The notes below the pieces were generated by a model. It worked only from the letters and a program-made list of their open reading frames with translations. It was not told the DNA's origin and ran no database searches. Below, piece by piece: positions 46,801-57,287 of a stretch of DNA of 64,000 nucleotides; within the stretch, counting starts at the first letter, position 1, and every line of letters starts with the position of its first letter. The position numbers and the translations under genes were made by a program. Source of the DNA: Halocafeteria seosinensis (Eukaryota; Sar; Bigyra; Bicosoecida); NCBI GenBank assembly GCA_001687465.1, contig LVLI01000587.1, positions 1 through 64,000 on the forward strand. Reading direction: 5' to 3'.

Positions 46801-46909
46801 TGCTCAGGCCGAAACAAAGTTTACGGTGACAGTGTGTCAAAGGGCTGCACTAACTGCTCGCACACGCAGACTCATTTTACCGATTCGCAAGTGTAGATGG
46901 CACAAGTAA
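43814..46909 (+). CDS. GLUG-repeat protein with mucin-like tail, copy 2, intact, 1,031 aa
   Basis: The only intact member of the local family. The frame is open for 1,031 codons from the first in-frame ATG at 43814. A hydrophobic segment (IFLLFWKLVWLSRQSLCSD) near residues 18-36 should act as a signal peptide or anchor. An N-terminal domain follows (IQCFEYNARQNVFQQTC, SLQANEVFDGN, KGGFIVQSEQYFF), then about eight GLUG repeats up to residue 370 or so (GGICGYLCGADGQFAISHSF, GGIAGQTIGALEGVVNISDC and similar). The remaining 600 residues are Ser/Thr/Pro-rich, starting with four 35-residue tandem repeats (SATRTATPSTTSSYSA...), as in heavily O-glycosylated stalks. The last 60 residues are less repetitive and basic, ending in RKCRWHK. 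No second membrane helix or clear GPI signal was seen. Likely secreted, wall- or surface-attached; binding partner unknown. Confidence 0.75.
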   Translation: MHSTSTKRTVTVTVNNPSIFLLFWKLVWLSRQSLCSDLREPIMDGSIQCFEYNARQNVFQQTCDYDVKEGDFISLQANEVFDGNNHEMNLGEMTDFEGMFTTNHRTVLSFEDSPLIRHVHIIGGSTSEKGGFIVQSEQYFFKVHSCSSSGTIRGGSAGNNVGGGGICGYLCGADGQFAISHSFTSGAIRGEGSGGIAGQTIGALEGVVNISDCYSTGEIMGEFSGGICASLASGLDGVVYIERSYHTGGTVSGNQAGGILGNSGATSGGFVYISECYTTSDIVGKFSGGIVGAFAGSKGGRVEIVNSYCQGDITGIASGGICGLHAGHDNGTVIVKNCYTSGKTDGASSGAIIASIGTSGEDALLISVTHSMHDASPLVGPNAYYKKFIEEANNNRIEASLPEGWSSTVWRINGSLPSLRFQDDPKPSVTPTFTAKPTLSSSNSPSGSASKTSTPTLSRTSTSTQTSSISATPSTTPSSLPTHSATSTGGVTLSLTPSSSFSGTATNTASPSSTRASSATRTATPSTTSSYSATTTGSVTPSSTVSPVRTLPSATRSATPSTTSSYSATATSSVTPSSTVSPVRTLPSATRTATPSTTSSYSATATSSVTPSSTVSSARPLYTATRTTTPSTTSSYSATATSSVTPSNTVSPSRTLSGSPTRTLTAAATPSGSATDSPTTATPTGSATDSPTTASSATATASFSPSNTFSSTSTFAGSVFSTGTPTVSTRLRGSPTAFSTNFPAIISTFPRITVFTGSSTSTRTSTPATSPSGSPIDSSVRATASATFRSSFVASSTFSSTHCTDFSTSQRPDTSAIGPNIPRVDSSVGAIASATRDSIFILTCTVTTSTSPTRMRITSTTFSVSLTDSPISFSSATVTNSPAPSVIYSSTSLLSDLPASMAISTCSTNATLGPSPTVPATKSLRKTVLRSEHTAIRTSSLGFENPTWTESTLPRNGTSSPAKVRAPNETPSSFACCAGSPSKPTLTFQVTENYTVAQAETKFTVTVCQRAALTARTRRLILPIRKCRWHK
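45365..45784 (+). repeat. 105-bp coding tandem repeat, four copies
   Basis: Units start with (T)CTGCAAC at 45365, 45470, 45575 and 45680, an exact 105-bp period (35 codons). The first three are almost identical and the fourth more diverged. They encode the Ser/Thr-rich stalk of GLUG protein 2 and allow in-frame length change. Confidence 0.9.
46581..46607. repeat. Perfect 13-bp inverted repeat with 1-nt spacer inside GLUG gene 2
   Basis: CACTCCGTAAAAC, one G, then GTTTTACGGAGTG. It lies inside the coding frame (SLRKTVLRSEH) near the 3' end. Confidence 0.9.
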
Positions 46910-47376
46910 GGTGTCGAAGAAGGTGTTGATAACCGATTGAGCAGAACAACAGGTCAATAACGTACTTACGACGCTCAGATGTGTATGTGCAATACTGTAT
47001 ATGTTGCTCCTAACGGAAGAAATTCCCGGAATCAGCCAACAGCGGAAGTTGCGATGTTCTGAGTACTACCGTTATGCGGAGATCACGAACCTTCTAAACA
47101 TTGAGATTGCATAATAAAAGTTAAGATATGGTGGACAGACGTAAATGAGGCACTGCAGAGATACAGTAGCCTGCCGGAAGGCCCTACTGAGTTTTTGCCG
47201 TTAGGATCTGAACACCGTCACAGCGGTAGCGGTTGAGATTACAGGTTGGGCAGGTGGTGACCACCGGGAGAGATGCAATTAGGGGATCCGTGCTCTGTTG
47301 GCTTAAACTACGAAGTAATTTTCCCCTGCTTATGGCAACAGTTCAGAATACTCATGTTACCTGCTAAATTCTCAGG
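46910..47376. other. Intergenic between GLUG copies 2 and 3
   Basis: About 470 bp with no gene seen. It contains an AATAAAA at about 47112. Confidence 0.5.
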
Positions 47377-49013
47377 ATGCGGGCCGTCTTGCGGATGCTC
47401 CCCACATGGGCACGCATGGCGAAACCCGTGTCTTCCTGGCTCTGTCTGGTTCTAAGCATTTTGCAATATTCTACCTTGTCTTGTACAGCAGATTTGCGCT
47501 CTTGCATCATTGGGAAAGGAATCATGTTTGAGCTATATCCCGGACGAAAACCTGTTCAAAGTTAACTGTAGTATTTTTGGCATACCACGAACAAGGCTAC
47601 GCTAACTGGGAGTCCGTCTCCCTCGGGCCGAATGAGGCGGCTGCTCCGACAATATCATTGACCTAGATGGTATTTTCAACTTCCAAGGCATCATTCAGAT
47701 AGAAGGAGTTGGATCCTTCGCTGAAGCGCCCATGACCCAAAACGTGTGCGCTAAGAATGGAGCACTTGACTGGAACGCTGGATTCATTGTTCAGCAACGC
47801 GCGCGTTTCTTTAAGGTAGACTCGTGTAGCAGCTCAGGAACTATCGTCTCAGGAAACGGCGGGGGCATTACCGGCCGACAAGTTGGTCGTAAGCATGGTC
47901 GAGTTGAGATCTCAAATTCACATTCCACAGGTGCATAAGGGGCCGAGGAACCGGAGGTGTTACCCGCTACAACCTAGGAGAGGATCACGGAATAGTTCAC
48001 ATCACGAACTGCTATACCACCGGGAACATTGAAGCTCAGGGGGCAGGCGGTATTGTAGGGAATAATGCAGGCTATGATAATGGAGCGGTGCACATTATCC
48101 AATCTTACTCAACCGGAAATATCATAGAAGGTGCTGATTCTAGTGGCGGTATTATAGGCTCTGGTGTCGGAGCTTCAAACGGAATTGTAACTGTAAGAGA
48201 ATGCTATAGTACTGGCAAAATAGCCGCACAAAACAGCGGTTGGAAATATGGTAGTCTGGACAACGACGGGGAGGTGCATATTACAGATAGTTATTCCCGA
48301 GGCAACTTTACTGGTGACAAAGCAGGAGGTATCGGCGGAAATGCAGGTAAAGCAAGCGTATACACCATTAACTCTTATACTGCCGGTGCGGTTACAGGGA
48401 TGGATGCAGGCGAAATCATTGGAAGTATTTCTGGGGATACAAGGAAGATCGTTCACGTGAGGTATTCGGTGCATAATGGTCCACCCTTAGTCGGAGGTGG
48501 GGCGAACAAGCTCTCAAAGTCATCTATGGGGAACTCGGCAAGCTTGGAGAGGATTCGTTACAACTTATATAGCTTCGACGGATTGCAAACGTGGTTGGAG
48601 AGGGTGTGGTCTGGACATGAAGGTGTTGGCGACTCAGCGTTGACGTTGCTGCAATATCAGATATCCCAAGCTCTTCAAACCAACCCTTCGCCCACGAGCA
48701 CAGCAATACCCACCCGACAAAATCAGGCTTTGGAGTCCTCTTCTCCTACGGGGACCCCACTAGATTCCCAAATTGCTTCTACTTCACCATCGTACTCTGC
48801 CCTATGGTCGAGGCTCCTGTGACTGGGTCACCTCCGTTGCAAATGCCGGCGAGTTCTCCCACCACCAATGCGACTGCTACCCCGGAGAAGGAATCAGTAG
48901 AGACAAGAGCTGTCAAAGGGGCTTCTAGACGTGTACATGATGGGCTTTTACTACTTCCGCTGGTATCCTGCAAAGTGGTGTCTTCGCCGCATGCAGACCT
49001 CACTGGCACTTAG
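47377..49013 (+). pseudogene. GLUG-repeat protein, copy 3, decayed
   Basis: Starts with a good signal peptide (MAKPVSSWLCLVLSILQYS at 47416, or 39 nt upstream at 47377) followed by ADLRSCI, matching the other copies. The frame then shifts near 47517; the ESCLSYIPDENLFKVNCS segment is in the next frame. It shifts again near 47590 and near 47650, re-enters the paralogous frame at 47732-47938 (GGFIVQQRA-like region), and shifts once more at about 47936: STGA then stop in one frame, RGRGTGG in the other, a one-base deletion relative to the GAIRG.G.GG of copy 2. GLUG repeats continue to about 48450. A Ser/Thr/Pro tail is cut at 48822 and continues in another frame to 49013. At least four lesions, so a pseudogene. 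Confidence 0.75.
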
Positions 49014-50665
49014 CTTGGACGAATTACATTTCTTGACGTGGTAACTTAACTACCACTGGTAAGTCGTGCCGGTAGTTTTTAGTATTTGAAGGCCGTACGT
49101 TTAGCATGGTACACAGCAACACGGCCATCCTAGGAAACAATATTGACCGACGTCGGTTTTGTGTGGTAAGAAGTGCTTTTGAAAACCATATTCTTTGCAT
49201 CCCGTTCCCCACGATCAGCATCCAGTAAGGATAGGGAACATACCCGTGTGCGCGTGATGCCGTATAACTACTTAAGTTGATACCGGTTATGCTGAACTGG
49301 ACTTGCCTAAGCTTTCCCTACGTTTCCACTCATGTATCCCATGGACATCCATACCTGTTGGTATCAAGCCCTAAATTCATACTCATGGACATAGTTGGAG
49401 CTGATGTTCTACTTTGTTTTGGTTTTTTGGGACTCTTGTACCATAGTGGTGCTGCTTGTTTGGGTCAGGTTCTGTGTCCACTTACTCGTCGATTTCGCTT
49501 CGCCAATCTGCCTTGCTGCAAGCAGGAGATTCCAAGTTCGGGCGGCCACTCGTCGACAGCATGCTAACCAGTTACAATAGTATTGTTACCATCGGAGCCT
49601 GTAGCATCACACGTGTTGTGTGTGTGTTGTTACCTTGAGTACTATTATTCATTATTTGCGTATATTTATATTTGCGTTCATCGTTGCGCCTCTGTGCTTG
49701 GCAATTCTCCTGCGTCCGCTGGAGCAAGCACAAGCGGTATTTTTGAAAGCCGCCGCCCCAATTCGTACGACTAGGCAAGCGATCAACAAAGAAGAAGCAG
49801 CCCAATCCCCGACGGCCACCAGACCAGTGACCACGTCAAGTGGAGGTGGCGAATTCCCAGCATTGCGCCAGAGCGGTTCACGTCGAAATGAGAAAGTGGC
49901 GAAAGAGCCTGTGGGTACGTCATTGCAGGGTGCAATAACGAATCTGAAAGCCTCTATTGCCAAGGAGGGCACAGCAGCAACTACTTCATCGTCGACCGTC
50001 AACCGGTTAGTTGACATCTCCCTGGACATACCGAATTCCGTACCAGATGTGAGAAAGCTTCCTCTTCTTGAAAGTGTGGAAACGTGGGCAGGAACAAAGA
50101 ATGTCAAGTTTCAGGTTCGAAATGTGCCTTATTTCATGAGACTTGTTGCTTTCTCCCCTTTTCGGCTCTGCCCGAAATTCACGCCGCTCAGACACTCACC
50201 CCGTATATCAGAGAAAATAGCTGGATATATACCGCTTTTCCTCGTTCCTGATGTCGTCCAACTCTTTACTGAACTAGACGAACGGGCTCATCATTCCTGC
50301 ACTCTCCAATTCAAAGGGGAAAGCAAGGAGCTTGAGAAATACAGTACATGATACTTCGTACAATGCATCTCTATCCATCACTAGTTCAGCACTGCGCCGT
50401 GCAGTTGGTCTCGTAGTTTGTATATGACCACAGCCTCCCGATGAACCAATACCCGGAGTATTTGTCGTACGGTGTGTCTCATAAGTTCTACAGTAGTGGT
50501 GGCCACGTGGCTCAAAAGTGGAGGTCTCCGCTCGAGTCGCAACTTGAGGTTCTAGCAATCAATGCGACGTGTTCTGAGCAAGAATCTCCTCGTGTTTGCA
50601 AACCAAAAGCAATATGAGGTTGTTACCTATTCCCAGATCCATGTGGCCAGGATGGTAAGAAGAAC
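49014..50665. other. Region with one doubtful open frame
   Basis: Mostly featureless. A plus-strand frame of 243 codons (49620-50351) has protein-like content (GGGEFPALRQSGSRRNE..., SVPDVRKLPLLESVETWAG) and a hydrophobic N-terminal stretch, but no in-frame ATG before about codon 173. It can only be an exon of an unseen gene, or chance. Confidence 0.35.
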
Positions 50666-51450
50666 ATGAAGCTGTTATCATGCAACAAAGCCTTGAAGCA
50701 GATTAAGGAGCAGCTCTGGAAGGCTCTCATTACCTACAAAACCCATAGGGAAGCGGTGGTGGAAGATGTGAAAATTGGTGATCTCCATAAAGCCACACTG
50801 CTGGGACTGTTTATCTATCTCCTCTTGTCGATCCTCACAAACCATGCGTACATGCAAAAGGAAGCGCCAGCGGTCTCCATCAATACTTGGAACGCCGCTG
50901 GTGAGACCATGAACCGCCTCGCCGCGTACCGTAACGGCACTTTGGAACCCCCGTGGTACTGTGATAATTCGGAGGCCGATTATGTATACGGGTCGGATTT
51001 TACTTACTTTGACAATCAGTGAGACTTTAATGCGCCGACGGGAGAAATTTACGAGGAAGGGGACTCGTCCATCACGCTTGTCAGCTACTACCAGGATACC
51101 GCATTGGAGCAAGGAGCAACTGGGAAAAATGGTTTCATTCCAGGTACGTTCATTCTTATGCGGTGGTTCCTCAGTGTTGTAGAAGTTGATTGAGGGCTTC
51201 TACGGGAGCAGATACGGAGTTTATAACACTCTTCTTCTCCCATGCGTTCACATCGTCGCTCGGAGTAGAAGGAGCGAACGTCAGAACTACTATTCAATCA
51301 TCCGAAGGAAGTCAAAAAAAATAAAAAATAAGGACATTTCAAGAAGAAGACGTAGTTTCCATCTCAGTTAGCGAGTTGCTTTTATGGTGGGAGTTAACTT
51401 GGACGAGAGACATGTTAACAGTGCACTTGAGATGCTCAACAAGCTCCTCT
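50666..51450 (+). pseudogene. P2X-like receptor pseudogene
   Basis: A 3'-truncated, decayed copy of the intact channel gene at 52.3-53.6 kb on the other strand. The frame from ATG 50666 gives the N-terminus with YKTHREAVVEDVKIGDLHKA and the first membrane helix, then VSINTWNAAGE and DFTYFDNQ. It then meets TGA at 51020-51022 exactly where the intact gene has Cys (DNQ-Cys-DFN). The frame continues to a donor at 51143/51144. After a 68-nt intron, exon 2 (51212 on: DTEFITLFFSHAFTSS, GVEGANV) stops at 51322-51324 in an A-rich run. Related sequence continues in another frame to about 51450. No second membrane helix was found. Confidence 0.8.
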
Positions 51451-52276
51451 AATCACGGGTAATTTCCCGTGTGCCATACATATCAACGGATGACAACTCA
51501 GGGCCCAGTTCAGTTGGTCCGAAAGTGTGTAGCTTGTACACGTGTCCAGAAGCGTCGCGTAGGCAAATCCTTTGAAGTTCATTTTCTGCAGTCTAACCTA
51601 CTGTCTATGGAAACTGTGCTTTACCGAACTCGGCGGTGTTAAAACTCGACCTTCAGTTGTGGTGGTTCTTCTTGTACAAGTACCGATCCGCAACCACCAC
51701 GTCCATTGGCTTTTCGAAAAACGTGGGCGTTGTTCACTGTCAAATAGTTAATGGTGATCAGTGGCCGCATCCGGAGTGCGTCCCTGAAACTACAAGGCGA
51801 CAACGACAAGGAGAACAGAAGTAAAGTGAGTCGAGAACGGAAGTTCAATACCACATGGGAATCCCATTTCGAGAAAACTTAACTAGACTTCTTACGTTTC
51901 TCTTATGGATGTTGCTGGAAACATCATCCGCGCTCTCCAAGTTAGTCTCAGATTGTACGTGTCATAAAAGCATCAAAATCAGTTCCACCGATATACTTGT
52001 ACTGAGAAGTCATGGATTAGAAAAGAGAACCATCGCAAATAAACATTGCTTCCTGCCTAACCGGAGACGAAATCATACTTTCTATATCTTAAGTTGTATA
52101 TATATACATATCACAATTAACTATGACTCAAGTTTTCCATATATGTCTAAACTGTTTGCGCATCCTAGCGTGCTATGCGGAGAAGTGGTGCACTGTAGTC
52201 TTTTCCGTTGGTGTTATATAGCTTCGTAATCGCCGGCAAAAGTCCACAATGAAGGGGAAATGCTAAATGCACTACA
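51451..52276. other. Spacer between P2X pseudogene and gene
   Basis: Convergent spacer. Highly decayed remnants of the pseudogene's 3' part might extend into it, but I could not align them. No other feature seen. Confidence 0.4.
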
Positions 52277-53624
52277 CTAGTCAAAGGCTTCAGTTTTCCG
52301 ATGAGGATGCACAGGGCTCCGGAGATCTCCGTCCTCATGAGGCATTGGTTCTACGAGATGCGTTTTGTTGACATTCTGTAGTTCAATGGATGCGTTCTGG
52401 ATAGTTGCCCACTGGTCAGCATCAAACATTTTCTTTTGGTGAAACTCTTCGAGAATCCACTTTCCGATCATATCTACAATCACTTTCGTCACTCCAAAGA
52501 TGGCAATACCTACAGCAATATTCATTACAGCAGTAAACGCATCCGGCTTCCCAAGATTCCCCGATGGTAGGAAGGCAACGCTAAGAACTTGGACGTATCG
52601 TTGGAATCGCATTAACTCTCCGTTGACCCTCTTCATTTGGATTCTCTGACCTCTGCTGGTCCACACATTTTCGGCTGCACTGACCCTGACCACCAACTCA
52701 GTGGAAAAATCAAAAGGGCGTTCGCTTCGAAAATTCATGTACTCCATTTCTGCACAAACAGAGGTAGGTACATTTTGATCACTCGTTTAGTACGTCGTTC
52801 TGTTCAGCATTCTCTATACTTACCCATCATGATAGAGACTCCTGTCATCCTCCATAGTGGCCACTGCATACCTGCTGAAGGTGGTTGGCCGCCACTTTTT
52901 GGGTGCCGGTCATCGAGGCTAACTCCTGCCATATCAAGCAACTCTCCCATAGAAATGCCAATGGCTTCGTCCTTTGCAAACTTTTTCTGTCGGCTCCCAT
53001 CTTGAGACTGAACCGTAGTAGGTACGTTAGCACCGCCAACTCCTATTGAAGTGGTGAACGCGTGGGAGAAGTACAAGTTAATGAGCTCCGTGTCTGCAGC
53101 AATCACAAACAATCAGTAGAAAGCTTTCAAATCCCCAAGATGGGCAAAACGACGTCGGGCGAGAGCATACCGGGAATGAAAGCATTGACATTATTTCCTT
53201 CTTCCAGAGGCGTATCCTGGTAGTACGTGACAAACGAGACCGAGTTACCACCTTCATTGTACACATCCCCCATGCTGGCGTTAAAGTCACATTGGTTGTC
53301 GAAATAGGTGAATCCGGGTCCGTACACGTATTGAGTGGCAGAGTTATTACAATACCAAGGTGCTGGTTCCGTTCCACTCCGGTAAGCAGCCCAGTTGGCC
53401 AGAGCGTCTCCTGCTCCGTTCCACGAGTTGATTGATACCGCCGGCGGTTCTTTCTTCATGTAAGCATGGCTGGTGATAATGGAAACTAGTAGGTAGATAA
53501 ATACACCCAAGAGAGTAGCTTTATGCAACACTCCGATTTTGACGTCTTCAACGACCACTTGGCGCTCCGTTTTATAGGTGATCAAGATCTTCCATATCTT
53601 GTTTTTCAGCTCATTCAAGGTCAT
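52277..53624 (-). CDS. P2X-like ligand-gated ion channel, 398 aa
   Basis: Probable ATP-gated cation channel subunit. Exons 53624-53171, 53093-52824 and 52749-52277, with introns of 77 and 74 nt and matching phases (399 codons with stop). Topology matches P2X: a short cytosolic N-terminus with a YKTERQ segment (the conserved Y-x-T-x-K/R site), helix 1 (LLGVFIYLLVSIIT), an extracellular domain of about 240 residues with several Cys and Asn sites, then FDFST...RYVQVL...PSGNLGKPDAFTAV leading into helix 2 (VMNIAVGIAIFGVTKVIVDMI). The Gly-rich, Asp-ended second helix is typical of the family, and 398 residues is within its usual size range. In protists such channels act at the plasma membrane or on contractile vacuoles. 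The call rests on topology and family landmarks I remember, not a search. Confidence 0.72.
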
Positions 53625-54620
53625 TTTCCCTCGTAATTCTCACGCTTGCAATGAACCTGAATAGGAGCTGTGTGGTACAATATTGAGATGAGACTCCAAT
53701 TGTTCCTGCTGTTCAGGACGTCTCGGGGCCACAGATGCGTGGTTTTATGGTCTTTTGAGCCCAAAGAACCCGGTACACGCTCTTCGGAATATTCCTGTTG
53801 TTGCTTTACCTTTTGTATGCTACGGAACGTCTTGAATGGCGCTAGAAACTCGCTAATAAGACGTAGGGGAGCCCCCAATATACCCTCTGCACACTGTAGT
53901 TCAGCGTTAATTTCGCCCTCAAAGATGGGATCTCTCTCTCTCAACCCGACTTTCTAAGGAGAGTAACGAGTCCGACCGTGTGCAACAGCAACAACACCAA
54001 CATCTTTTGGGAGGTGGGGTATACTATACAACTATGGGTGAAGAAACTGGGAGTGGTGGCCTCAGGTCGCACGACCCAAAGACGCGGAAAACTTCGAAGA
54101 AATCCCGCCTAAGGCCCTGAACCATAAGTTCCAAATAGGTTTGGTAGAATCGACTCAGAATGTGGTCGAAAGGGTTTTTTGAAGGCAGTGGTGGTGGCAA
54201 TCAATTGTTGTCATCCTCATATCTTATCTTCGACGACTACACATACGGATTGATCCCGAACTACCAACAAGTACCAGGTGCAGGCAGGGGATAAAAATGT
54301 ATAGGAGAAAACTTCTGGGAACAAATATCGGAGAGTATCTGCCGTGGAATCGAACCGCGAAACTCCCCTACACTGTACGTAGTTGGAGAGGAGCATGTAC
54401 GCAAAATGTGAGACTAGATCATCTGATGGGGGACAGTGAAAATTTCCCCGTGAAATCCACCAGTATAAAACCCCACCAGAGACCCCGGGCTGAGCCCCGA
54501 CCACACGGCAGGGTTTCCCGCCCCTTAGCCGTTAAATGGGACGGGTCCATACAGGACAGCCTATGTTTTGTTGGTTTAGAGGCATGCGGTACGAGTTCCA
54601 CTCGGGGTGGTGCGTTCAAA
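53625..54620. other. Divergent intergenic region, P2X gene / C2orf81-like gene
   Basis: Should hold both promoters. The frame of the next gene is open upstream to 54297, but the composition of that part differs from the protein that follows, so I treat it as 5' UTR. Confidence 0.5.
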
Positions 54621-57287
54621 ATGCCCCAATCGAGCACGCGAAAGCGCTCTGGGAGCGGTAAGAGCGATACGAGTGACAAAGAAAACAAGCAACAGGAGGA
54701 AGGGTCTGCGACCGAAGCTCAGAAATCCCACCATGACAAACCCGAAGCTATACAGAGTGATACAGGCGAAACCACAGAGCAATCAGCAGCCTCAATGGAG
54801 GAGCATGAGCCACCGCAATATACGCCCAAGGAATTGATGGTGTCGGTTGAAGCACAAGATGCTGCGCGCTCAGTGATTGAGACAGTAATTGACGAGGGCG
54901 CCAATCGACTGTATCGTAAATATTTAGATGAACGAGTGATTCCCTACGCGGCTAAGCGCATTTGCGATGATCTATGGAGGGCAATGGATATGGTCATGAT
55001 ACAGCCGGATCCAGGGGAAAATATGTGGTCCATCGAACCACCTTGGAATGCGCCAACGGCATCGCCCATCAAGAGCGCCGAGGAAGATGTTCGAGGCGCC
55101 TCTGCGTCCTCTTCTAAGAGGGATGATACAGACGCAGTAGAACGAACACCTCACGAAGGTGCTTCCGAAAGTCCGCGCCAGGCGGCTCCCGGAGCGACAG
55201 AGGATCAGGAACGACCGGTATCTCACTCGCTCTCGGCGAAGCACAGTTCAACGGAACACTCAAACGCATTGTTGTCACACGGTAACAGGAGTAGGAGTGA
55301 GGAAGAATTTGATCGACAAAGAGCTCTAGAAGAGTTTGAAAAGAACTACCCGGGTCTCAAAGATCAGCCTTCATTAATGGGGACGTGTGAAGAACCTCCC
55401 AAACCGGAGCAGGTAGATACATGGGCAAGGAACGCCATTCCAGTCAAACCAAAGCGTCCTGTAAAGCAGGAACGACGGCTTCCCTCAGGGAAAAGTTCGC
55501 GAACTGCAAAGTCTTTGAGGAGCAGCCGTCGCAGACTTTCAAGTGATAAGGGCTCCAGTAAAGCTTCAAGTGCTCATGGTTCGGAACGCCGAAAAAGCTC
55601 AGAGCAGAAACAAGCATCACAACCCAAGGTCATCGATTTGGACGACCCTGCTTCACAGATAGCAGTAATGGATGAGCTCGCCCGAGTCAGTACCGCTGAT
55701 GCAGAACTTCTGCAGCGTAGGCTCGGAATACCCGACAGGCCCAACACGAACGAAGGCCATCGGAAAGACAGTTCATCTATGAATGAAGACCAGCTGCGTC
55801 TGCGAGAGGCAACTCTTGCTTCGATGCGGAGTAACACAGGAAGACAAAGTGACAGAGACTCTTCAGCAGGAGATAAAACAAGAAGGGGAAGCGGTCGTGT
55901 CGGGAAGAAGAAAGGAGACAAATCCAGTAAAGCGTCCAATGTGCAGCCCAACGCCAGCCGACTTCCTGAAGCCCCATCAAACGCCGACTTCCGTATATCA
56001 CAGGGTACGAAATTAAAGCGGCACTATAAATCCAGCGGCAGCTCCGAGGCTGACAGCCAACCAGATAGAAACAGAGCAGAATCGTCGTACCAATCAGTGA
56101 AAGGGGGCCACGTAGAGTTCGATGTTGGCACTCAGGGATATGAAAAAGGACCGGGGAAGGGTGCTAAGTCCAGAGGAATACTAGAGCAGTACAAGTTGAA
56201 GCAGCAAACTGCAGAGGGACGTAGTAGCGAGCAAGAGTATTATCAGCCGCCGAATCAACCTGTTATGAATCTATCGAAGAGCAGTGTGACCGTTGGTCAG
56301 GGAGTGACCATTCGCGAAGGCAAGAAGACTCGTAGTGGACCTAAACGGAAGAAAACTCAAGCTTCTGCTACAGGAAAACCATCAGCTGATAGTGGTAAAC
56401 ATACGTCCAAAATTTCGTATATCTGCGAAAGGAACCCGGAGTTACGCCAATCTATGAAGGACATGAGGCGAGGTTCGCTGAGAAGAGGAAGTCGTGATGA
56501 TGAGGGTCAAGGGAGTGTCGACTCTGAGACTCATGTTCCCATCTCACAGGAGGATGGGGAACTCGCAATAAATGAGGAACCTTCAGGAGGCCTCAATTCG
56601 TCAACATCTCAACTGGGTGGTGCAGCACAAATAGGACACGAGAGCAGTTACGAGGAGGAGGCGACGCTGCGTAATCCACCGTCTCCCGCTGAACAGGACG
56701 ATGATGGCAATCGCAAAGAAACTGAAGGAGAGCAAGAAGACCATAACGAGCCCCGAGACGCATTTATTGCTGCGGAAGAAAGTTTTGATGAAGAGCATAA
56801 ACACTCACGATCCTGGCACCGGGCGCGTACTGATGGAACTGATTCACATCGACAACGAGAGAGACAGAGCCCAGAGCACGTCCGGGACCGGCATTCCCCC
56901 GGTGCCGAAAGCGACAAATTTATGAGCGAGCAAGTTCATTCGTATGCCAAGGTGCAAAATTCCAAAAGGTCGCTGTTTCAGTACCCTAATGCCTCCAAAT
57001 CTGCTTCTGGGAAGGTAGCAGCCGGTGGATCAAGCGGTTCGTCCACGTTTATGTCTGCTGGAAATATGGCACTCCGTGACTCGCGTTTCTACGGAGGTGA
57101 ATCACATGAGTCTAAAACTAGTATGAGTCATCGAAACGTGTATGGGCTCAGCTGGGAACGTACCAGGCAAAAATCTGGGAAAATGAATATTAACAATGAG
57201 GAAAAAGCATATTCGCTACTGGGATTGTCTCCCTCCCGTCGACGGGGAAGTGGTCCTGAAGCACTTGAGCGATCCAGCCCCCGGTGA
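54621..57287 (+). CDS. C2orf81-like (DUF4639-like) cilium-associated protein, 888 aa
   Basis: A single open exon. The ATG at 54621 (MPQSSTRKRSGSG) is preferred over the upstream in-frame extension because the charged, Ser-rich composition begins there. An ordered N-terminal segment reads DAARSVIETVIDEGANRLYR, KYLDERVIPYAAKRICDDLW, then a Trp-containing piece and an EEPPKPEQVDTWARNAIPV motif. Order and spacing resemble vertebrate C2orf81, where EE...DTWA..(S)VPV follows a helical segment with a CIPF-like piece. The rest is long, polar and disordered (Ser, Lys, Glu, Arg), with a SYICERNPELRQSMKDMRR segment near the middle. Function is unknown in the family as I know it, though it is linked to cilia. 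Its DNAAF6 neighbour fits a ciliary context. Confidence 0.5.
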   Translation: MPQSSTRKRSGSGKSDTSDKENKQQEEGSATEAQKSHHDKPEAIQSDTGETTEQSAASMEEHEPPQYTPKELMVSVEAQDAARSVIETVIDEGANRLYRKYLDERVIPYAAKRICDDLWRAMDMVMIQPDPGENMWSIEPPWNAPTASPIKSAEEDVRGASASSSKRDDTDAVERTPHEGASESPRQAAPGATEDQERPVSHSLSAKHSSTEHSNALLSHGNRSRSEEEFDRQRALEEFEKNYPGLKDQPSLMGTCEEPPKPEQVDTWARNAIPVKPKRPVKQERRLPSGKSSRTAKSLRSSRRRLSSDKGSSKASSAHGSERRKSSEQKQASQPKVIDLDDPASQIAVMDELARVSTADAELLQRRLGIPDRPNTNEGHRKDSSSMNEDQLRLREATLASMRSNTGRQSDRDSSAGDKTRRGSGRVGKKKGDKSSKASNVQPNASRLPEAPSNADFRISQGTKLKRHYKSSGSSEADSQPDRNRAESSYQSVKGGHVEFDVGTQGYEKGPGKGAKSRGILEQYKLKQQTAEGRSSEQEYYQPPNQPVMNLSKSSVTVGQGVTIREGKKTRSGPKRKKTQASATGKPSADSGKHTSKISYICERNPELRQSMKDMRRGSLRRGSRDDEGQGSVDSETHVPISQEDGELAINEEPSGGLNSSTSQLGGAAQIGHESSYEEEATLRNPPSPAEQDDDGNRKETEGEQEDHNEPRDAFIAAEESFDEEHKHSRSWHRARTDGTDSHRQRERQSPEHVRDRHSPGAESDKFMSEQVHSYAKVQNSKRSLFQYPNASKSASGKVAAGGSSGSSTFMSAGNMALRDSRFYGGESHESKTSMSHRNVYGLSWERTRQKSGKMNINNEEKAYSLLGLSPSRRRGSGPEALERSSPR

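Noticed and set aside
15307-51022. Reassignment of stop codons (in-frame TAA, TAA and TGA in three genes)
   Set aside because: The intact genes end in TAA, TAG and TGA at expected places, and the three internal stops replace different residue types, so ordinary pseudogenisation explains them.
54330-54355. Another B-box-like GGTTCGATTCC (minus strand)
   Set aside because: The 70 bases around it show no cloverleaf; probably chance.
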